A stretch of 64,000 nt of DNA, taken from assembly GCF_032452875.1 (NCBI RefSeq), contig NC_083868.1, positions 31,352,537-31,416,536 of the forward strand, read 5' to 3'. The position numbers and the translations under genes were made by a program. The notes beneath the pieces are model-generated. The model was not told the origin of the DNA, did no database searches, and saw only the letters and a list, made by a program, of their open reading frames with translations. The DNA comes from Bos javanicus (Eukaryota > Chordata > Mammalia > Artiodactyla > Bovidae). Below, piece after piece: positions 57,169 through 64,000 of this stretch (positions within the stretch are counted from its first letter, which is position 1; each line of letters begins with the position of its first letter).

Positions 57169-59720
57169 ACACAACCACAGCCATTATTAGATGCATTAAG
57201 TTTATACATGAGCCAATTATTATTTCACTCTATAGAAAGCTAATTATTAAAATGTTGTATGCTTATTTTCAATAATTAGTGATTGTTTCAAAAAATCTGA
57301 AAGAATACAGTTGGGTATAAAATGGAGGTGACCATCTAACATTTAGTAAAATGAGTCTGCATAATTTTGTAAAAGCGCTTTTGTACTATGCAACTTTCTA
57401 CCATACAATTATTTGATGAAAAGAAGGTGACATTTTAAGATCCTTTTGACAATTCTATGCACATTATATCAAAGGTCTGTGAGGAAGATCAAAGGTGATC
57501 TTCAATGTAGGAAACTATTATGTCATGCTAGAAAACTTGTTTGTACTTGTCCTGAAAGGCCAATATTGGCTTAGACTACTGTTTCATGCTCAGCAATTTT
57601 GAAGAAAAGAATATTAAATTTGTCCTACTCAAGAAATTGGTCTTTAGCCAAAAGCCACAGCTAAATTCAAAATAAGGAAAACATATTATTTGTAAGACAT
57701 GTTTGTGTTATATTTCAAGGCAGACATTATTACATTACAACATATTAATTGATTAGATACAGTGAGAGAATGGTGCTTTACACAGAGAGAAAGAAAAAAA
57801 GAGAGAGAGAAAGGCTTCCTTAGCATAATATTATGTCAACTACTGCCTTGAATATCTCTCAAATTATTCTTGGACATTGTTTATACACAGTGATCATCCA
57901 TACCAAGATAAAATAATGATGCTGAAATTATTTTGTAAATGGTAAAGAAAACCACAACTAATGCAAAATAATGTGGTATTACAGAAAGCTATTTCTCTAC
58001 CATCTTATTTAAAACATTTTTTGGAAGCATGGTTACAATCCATGAAAATAACTCATAATGAGGTTTCTGAGGAAGCACATGCTTATTAAAACCACTAATC
58101 CAGTTTTTCCCCAAGCCTTGGGGCATTATGTATATTTGCCTAGATATTATATTTAATTGCAAGACTATAGTTTTCTAATTTAATTACTTTGAAATATAAT
58201 TTAGAAACATCAAAAGTCCAGTGTAAACAAGAAAAATGTATTTGTACTTCTAAATTTTTGGTTTTGTATTTGAATTAAAGTCAATAATGTAATTCAGTAA
58301 ATTATATTTACATGTTTCAAGCTCTTGTAAAATTATCTTGTTTGTTTTTATTATCAACAATGTTATAAAAAGAATTTAAAGTGAGATGCAATTTCGTTAA
58401 CCTGAACATAACGGAAGGATGACCACAGAGATAAGGATGCTTTCAAGTCAATATCTTTGAAAATAAATGATATTTTTAGCACAATAAAGCCTTCAGGAAA
58501 GTTTTAATAAAATTTGCTTTGTAACAATAATTTTGAAATTAAGTTAGAAATTCTGACAAATGTGCACCTACAAAGATTTATGTTGTCCATCCACCTCTAA
58601 GCAGGTATAGTATAAAGTGGTTACAAATTCTAAACATTTAAAAAGCATGACTTTAAATTCTGTGCAAATCATAAGTACAATAATGTATATGAATAAAAAA
58701 AACAGTGTTATTGGTTATTTCAGTGATCACTGAACATACTGTATTCAGTCCTTCAAAGAGATTTCTGAACTCTACATTTGCAGAAGATAATGAAGGATTG
58801 ATATTTGAAGTCTTATTAGCTGAAATCATGAATCTAGATATAATATTTTATCTTTTAGATATGAACTAAATTAAGGATAAAATATAGGGTGTAGCTGAGA
58901 AAATACTGATTTATTAAATAGACTGTATAGCCAGGTTGCAAGAAACCTAGAAAAAATGAGAAATATAAATCGATCACATTAAAAAGAACCAATTACTTAT
59001 TTTTATTCAACTTCTTTATTTGCTATTTTTGAAAACTCTGATATAAGATTTTTTTATTGCCATACTTACATTACTAGCACTAAAAATAATTTCCTCTTAA
59101 GTGGGCAAAGATGCAAGGAGAAATTTTAAAATTGATTTAGCTTTGGAAGATTTAATGAGTTCCCTTAGAGTAATCTTGATTCTAGTTGTTGCATGCAATT
59201 GAAAAAGTATGCTGCATTTGTTGTTGAAAAATAAAAGCAATATTTCTGGGTGAGGCCAAGCTTAATTTATCATGTATTCAAGGGTCTCTTTTAGGCTCAC
59301 TTGCTGCCTAAAATGCTTTACTTTGACGATTTAAATTTTGTAATTAAAAAAATGGCAAAAATGAAATCATTGTTTTTGTTTTTATTTTGTATTGCCTGAC
59401 TTTAGTGATGAAAGGTCAAGACCACCAGAATATGTTTGGTACTACTTTGTTATATGTGTATACATATCTACAATTAAACACTGTTTTTTGTTATGTATCA
59501 CAGACCATTTCATCAAACAGTGTGCCCATTATTCTTAATATTTTGTACTTATGGCTTTTACAACATAAACTAACACATTAGGATGGAATTTATACACAAA
59601 ACATTTTAAGATGTTGGTCACTAGATTATGAACTCAAGGAAAGAGAATACAATAAAAAGAGCAAGTGAAATTTAATTCACTGAACCTTTGAGAGCAAATC
59701 AAAGGTTCAATGCAAAGTCA
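57169..59720. other. About 2.5 kb without recognised elements
   Basis: AT-rich. Contains a short GA-rich run at 57783-57812. No recognised gene or repeat. Confidence 0.5.
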
Positions 59721-60834
59721 AGTAGAATACAAAGTCAGGCGGGCTTTAGGAAACATCACTATGAACAAAGCTAGTGGAGGTGATGGAATTCCAATTGAGC
59801 TATTTCAAATCCTAAAAGATGATGCTGTGAAAGTGCTGCACTCAATATGCCAACAAATTTGGAAAACTCAACAGAGGCCACAGGACTGAAAAAGGTCAGT
59901 TTTCATTCCAATCCCAAAGAAAGGCAATGCCAAAGAATGTTTAAACTACCGTGCAATTGCACTCATCTCACACACTAGCAAAGCAATGCTCAAAATTCTC
60001 CAAGACAGGTTTCAACAATATGTGAACCGTGAACTTCCAGATGTTCAAGCTGGTTTTAGAAAAGGCAGAGGAACCAGAGATCAAATGGCCAACATCTGTT
60101 GGGTCATCAAAAAAGAAAGAGAGTTCCAGAAAAAAATTTACTTCTGCATTATTGACTAGACCAATGTCTTTGACTGTTTGGATCACAACAAACTGGAAAA
60201 TTCGTCAAGAGATGGGAATACTAGACCACCTTACCTGCCTCCTGAGAAATCTGTATACGGGTTAAGAAGCAACAGTTAGAACCAGACATGGAACGATGGA
60301 CTGGTTCCAAATTGGGTAAAAAGTACTTCAAAGCTGTATATTGTCACACTGCTTATTTAACTTAAATGCAGAGTAAATCATGCAAATTGCGAGTCTGGAT
60401 GAAGCATAAGCTGGAATCAAGATTGCCGGCAGAAATATCTATAACCTCAGGTATGCAAATAACACCACCCCTATGGCAGAAAGTGAAGAAGAACTAAAGA
60501 GCCTCTTGACGAAAGTGAAAGAGGAGAGGGAAAAAGTTGGCTCAAAACTCAACATTCAGAAAACTAAGATCATGGCATCTGGTCCCATCACTTCAGGGCA
60601 AATAGACGGGGAAACAACGGAGACAGTGAGAGACTTTATTTTTTTAGGCTCCAAAATCACTGCAGCTGGTGACTGCAGTCATAAAATTAAAAGATGCTTG
60701 CTCCTTGGAAGAAAAGCTATGACCAACCTAGATAGCATATTAAAAAGCAGAGACATTACTTTGCTGACAAGGGTCCATCTAGTCAAAGCTATGGTTTTTC
60801 CAGTGGTCATGTACGAATGTGAGAGTTGGACCAT

Positions 60835-60990
60835 AAAGAAGGTTGCGTTTGTTTGTGTGTGTTAGTCTCTCAGTAGTGTTGGACTCTTTTGACCCCGACC
60901 TATGGGGCCCACCAGGCTCTTCTGTCCATTGAATTCTGCAGGCAAGAATACTGGAGTGGGATGCCATTTCCTTCTCCAGGAAAGAAGGCT
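60835..60990 (-). mobile_element. Bov-A/Bov-tA fragment nested in BovB
   Basis: Antisense Bov-A body (60845-60980): 'agtctctcagtagtgttgga' to 'atgccatttccttctccagg'. Flanks 'aaagaaggtt' (60835-60844) and 'aaagaaggct' (60981-60990) are the host BovB duplicated, one mismatch. Confidence 0.92.
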
Positions 60991-61071
60991 GACTGCGGAA
61001 GAATTGATAATTTTGAACCATAGTGCTGGAGAATATTCTTAAGAGTCCCTTGGACATTCTGACTGGTCAGA

Positions 61072-61539
61072 ATGGCTGCGATCCAAAAGTCTACAAGCAA
61101 TAAATGCTGGAGAGGGTGTGGAGAAAAGGGAAGCCTCTTACACTGTTGGTGGGAATGCAAACTAGTACAGCCACTATGGAGAACAGTGTGGAGATTCCTT
61201 AAAAAACTGGAAATAGAACTGCCTTATGATCCAGCAATCCCACTGCTGGGCATACACACTGAGGAAACCAGAAGGGAAAGAGACACGTGTACCCCAATGT
61301 TCATTGCAGCACTGTTTATAATAGCCAGGACATGGAAGCAACCTAGATGTCCATCAGCAGATGAATGGATAAGAAAGCTGTGGTCCATATACACAATGGA
61401 GTATTACTCAGCCATTAAAAAGAATACATTTGAATCAGTTCTAATGAGGTGGATGAAACTGGAGCCTGTTATACAGAGTGAAGTAAGCCAGAAAGAAAAA
61501 CACCCATACAGTATACTAACGCATATATATGGAATTTAG
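61072..61539 (+). pseudogene. L1 ORF2 C-terminal fragment, 155 codons open
   Basis: Contains the C-terminal cysteine motif CX3CX7HX4C at residues 12-29 and runs to the natural end HIYGI, stop. All reverse-transcriptase and endonuclease parts are missing. Only a handful of residues differ from the same region of the 626-codon frame at 40756-42636. Non-functional. Confidence 0.95.
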
Positions 61540-61750
61540 AAAGATGGTAACAATAACCCTGTGTACGAGACAGCAAAAGAGACACTGATGTATAGATCAG
61601 TCTTATGGACTCTGTGGGAGAGGGAGAGGGTGGGGAGATTTGGGAGAATGGCAGTGAAACATGTATAATAACATGTATGAAACGAGTCGCCAGTCCAGGT
61701 TCGATGCACGATACTGGATGCTTGGGGCTGGTGCACTGGGACGACCCAGA

Positions 61751-61768
61751 GGGAGGGTATGGGGAGGG
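61751..61768 (+). other. G-quadruplex-type motif in L1 3' UTR
   Basis: Same G-run spacing (1, 3, 1) as in the other young L1, so it was inherited from the parent element and is not a chance local feature. Confidence 0.75.
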
Positions 61769-62222
61769 AGGAGGGAGGAGGGTTCAGGATGGGGAACATA
61801 GATATACCTGTGGCGGATTCATTTCGATATTTGGCAAAACTAATGCAATATTGTAAAGTTTGAAAATAAAATACAATTAAAAAAAAAAAAAAGAGTCCCT
61901 TGGACAGCAAGGAGATCAAACCAGTCTTCTTAAAGAATATTAACCCTGAATATTCACTGGAAGGACTGATATTGAAGCTGAAACTCCGATACTTTGGTCA
62001 CCTGATGCAAAGAGCTGACTCATTGGAAAAGACCCTGATGTGGGGAAAGGTTGAAGGTAGGAGAAGGGGACTACAGAGGGTGAGATGGTTGGATGGCATC
62101 ACAGACTCGATGGACATGAGTTTGAGCGAGCTCCAGGAGTTGGTGGTGGACAGGGAAGCCTGGAATGTTGTAGTCCATGGTGTCACAAAGAGTCAGACAT
62201 GACTGAGCAACTGAACTGAATT

Positions 62223-63650
62223 GATATCAAATCAATACATTAAAGATAAAATGTATCAAATAACTGAGTTTTACTGCAAAGGACACAACAGTTTTCTACC
62301 ACAGGTACTAGGCTATTTTTAATATAGGTTAGTAAGTAAGTCTCATATATGTGCTCCAAATTGTACATAGTCACAAAGTTTTCCTTTGGCATTTATCCAA
62401 ATAATTTCTCCTAGGTTATGATAAGTAAATGAAGACTCAAGTTTGATTCCTTTTGTGGTTAGAATGAATATCCCTTCTTAGGTATATACACATACACAGC
62501 CATGCTGCTATTATTTTAACAATTATTTATGCCAAGAATAAGTAAAAATGACAATGAACACCTATACTTTGCTGAAAAAGATGATTCAAGACAGTTGCTT
62601 TCCTTTTGAAGCTAATTAAACAAAAATGTACCTTAATCCTCTAGCTTTATTGTCTAAGGTTGTATTCTTCATGCCTGTGATCTATGCAACATTCAAAAGC
62701 CAACACTTCTATCTATGTGCTCAGTCACAAACAGACTCTCTTCTAGAGACTATTCCTGAAATCATATCAGGATTTGATTTACTTCCATTAATACATCATC
62801 AGCTGTTTTTTCCAGTGAATTCTTTCCAATGACATTCAAACATTCTCCCATCTTTGGTAAAGCAGAACTTTGCTACTCAAACCCACTGTTTATATTGCTC
62901 TCTCCAATTCCTCACCTCCCATTTTTGTTTTCTATGTATGTAAATATAAAGTACAAAAAATAATGCAATGGGGCATGCTTTCTCCATATTTCACATAATG
63001 TAAATATTTTACATGTGCTTTATACTTTTTACCTAAAGTAACAAACTACAAATTAAAGTTGGTATCTCAAACTGCTTTTCTGTTTTCCTTTCACAACCCC
63101 ACTTATCACCCACTTCTCCAACACCAGCTACCATTATGAATTAGTCATGAAACAGGGCATAGTCTTAAATTTTTCATACACACATGCACACACCCATATA
63201 TCTATTTAAGAATACATGAACACATATGTGTGCATGCATGCATGAATATTTATGTACCCACACAGATATAACACATTCATAGATTTGAAATGTCAGTACA
63301 GAAGAGTTTTTAAAACTTCCTGAAGATCAGAGAACTAATAGCTGCTGGTCTCAAGATCTATATATGGACTGTCTCACTCTGGAGATCATATTCCTAGTCA
63401 GTACTTGACATTCTGCTAATACTTGACACTATTCTTTTGCAACTCTCTAATAGGAACTGGTGTACACGTATTATACACCAAGAATTTTTGGAAACATGCC
63501 AGTTATCTTTACTAAGAAATTGCATCAATGAATATGGCACGACCAATTATATACAGATTTCTATTTTCTTATCACATTGCATATTAAATTCATATGCACT
63601 ACTTTTCACTGTTCCCTTATTTTTTCTAATTTCTAGAAATCATTTATCAT
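62223..63650. other. Unrecognised DNA, about 1.4 kb
   Basis: No recognised gene or repeat. Short CA-rich runs lie at 63178-63195. Confidence 0.5.
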
Positions 63651-63652
63651 CT

Positions 63653-64000
63653 TTTCAGTTCAGTTCAGCTGCTCAGTCGTGTCTGACTCTTTGTGACCCC
63701 ATGGACTACAGCATGCTAGGCTTCCCTGTCCATCAGCAACTCCCACAGCTTGCTCAAACTCATGTCCATTCAATAGGTAATGCCATCCAACCATCTTATC
63801 CTCTTTCATCCCCTTCTCCACCTGCCTTCAATCTTCCCCAGCATCAGGGTCTTTTCAAATGAGTCAGTTCTTCCCATCAGGTGGCCAAAGAACTGGAGTT
63901 TCAGGTTCAGCATCAGTCCTCCCACTGAATATTGAGGACTGATTTCCTTTAGGATAGACAGGTTGGATTTCCTTGCAGTCCAAGGGACTCACAAGAGTCT
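63653..64000 (-). mobile_element. BovB LINE, 3' end, continues beyond window
   Basis: Antisense terminus 'ttcagttcagttcagctgct' through 'tcaatcttccccagcatcag' to the window edge at 'ccaagggactcacaagagtc'. Its 5' extent is unknown. Confidence 0.95.

Larger units (their letters stand above)
61041..61905 (+). mobile_element. Young 5'-truncated L1 nested in BovB, perfect 15-bp target duplication
   Basis: The insert (61056-61890) has the last part of ORF2, the 3' UTR and a poly(A) tail. Identical flanks 'aagagtcccttggac' lie at 61041-61055 and 61891-61905. It is nearly identical over its shared length to the L1 at 40.7 kb, so both belong to the same recent subfamily. Confidence 0.97.
59725..62222 (+). 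mobile_element. BovB LINE carrying nested Bov-A and L1
   Basis: Three host parts (59725-60844, 60981-61055, 61891-62222) read as one BovB from the RT start through KLNIQKTKIMASGPITSGQI and KAMTNLDSILKSRDITLLTR to the 3' terminus 'gactgagcaactgaactgaa'. The catalytic YADD reads YANN (60452-60463), so both catalytic aspartates are lost. Frameshifts occur as well. It is the longest BovB in the window and the oldest element of this nest. Confidence 0.95.

Overview
This window reads as ruminant nuclear DNA, almost certainly from a bovid (cattle, sheep or goat type). It is an AT-rich, gene-free stretch that is either intergenic or deep intronic. The assignment rests on recognised repeat families: many BovB (RTE-type) LINE fragments, BOV-A2 and Bov-tA SINEs that carry the BovB-related 3' tail, a young ruminant L1 subfamily, an ERV2-type solo LTR and an 80-bp mariner MITE. 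I could not choose between cattle, goat and sheep from sequence alone. I found no protein-coding exon, structural RNA gene, CRISPR array or bacterial-type operon. The long reading frames all fall in transposons (L1 ORF2, BovB reverse transcriptase) or are antisense or SINE-derived chance frames.

Layout. 1-1380: a BovB copy on the minus strand, cut by the window edge. 2.1-3.2 kb: an L1 3' end split by a Bov-tA, then a BovB tail. 3.2-6.3 kb: mostly unrecognised DNA. 6.3-7.4 kb: a MIR remnant and a BovB copy. 7.8-10.9 kb: a SINE cluster with a BOV-A2 nested in a Bov-tA, plus a young BOV-A2 with a perfect 12-bp target duplication. 10.9-13.8 kb: unrecognised. 13.8-23.9 kb: scattered BovB tails, L1 ends and SINEs, an LTR-like block, a long diverged ancient repeat, and an ERV2-type solo LTR flanked by a 6-bp duplication inside a BOV-A2. 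23.9-28.3 kb: 4.4 kb with almost no recognisable repeat. 28.3-32.0 kb: a DNA-transposon scrap, a Bov-tA, and two BovB pieces in opposite orientation. 32.0-34.7 kb: two old L1s tail to tail. 35.7-36.2 kb: a class-I-type LTR. 36.4-40.5 kb: a short BovB with a target duplication, a MER5A, Bov-tAs and a very old L1. 40.5-43.4 kb: a BovB copy split by a young 5'-truncated L1 that keeps a 626-codon open frame. 43.5-45.9 kb: a mariner MITE and SINEs. 45.9-48.8 kb: a BOV-A2/BovB junction and a BovB inserted into another BovB. 49.7-57.2 kb: BovB, MIRs, ancient repeat, L1 3' end and Bov-tAs. 57.2-59.7 kb: unrecognised. 59.7-62.2 kb: a BovB copy carrying both a SINE and a young L1. 62.2-63.65 kb: unrecognised. 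63.65-64 kb: another BovB tail running off the window.

How the parts relate. BovB and L1 are the autonomous retrotransposons. BOV-A2 and Bov-tA share the BovB 3' tail and are thought to be moved by BovB machinery. No copy here looks able to move on its own: the BovB reverse-transcriptase frames are broken (in several the YADD catalytic motif is mutated, stopped or deleted) and the L1s are 5'-truncated. The value of the window lies in its insertion history, since target duplications and nesting give an order of events in several places. I did not find an undescribed biological system, and I say so rather than force one. Element ends without a target duplication are approximate, to about 5-20 bases.
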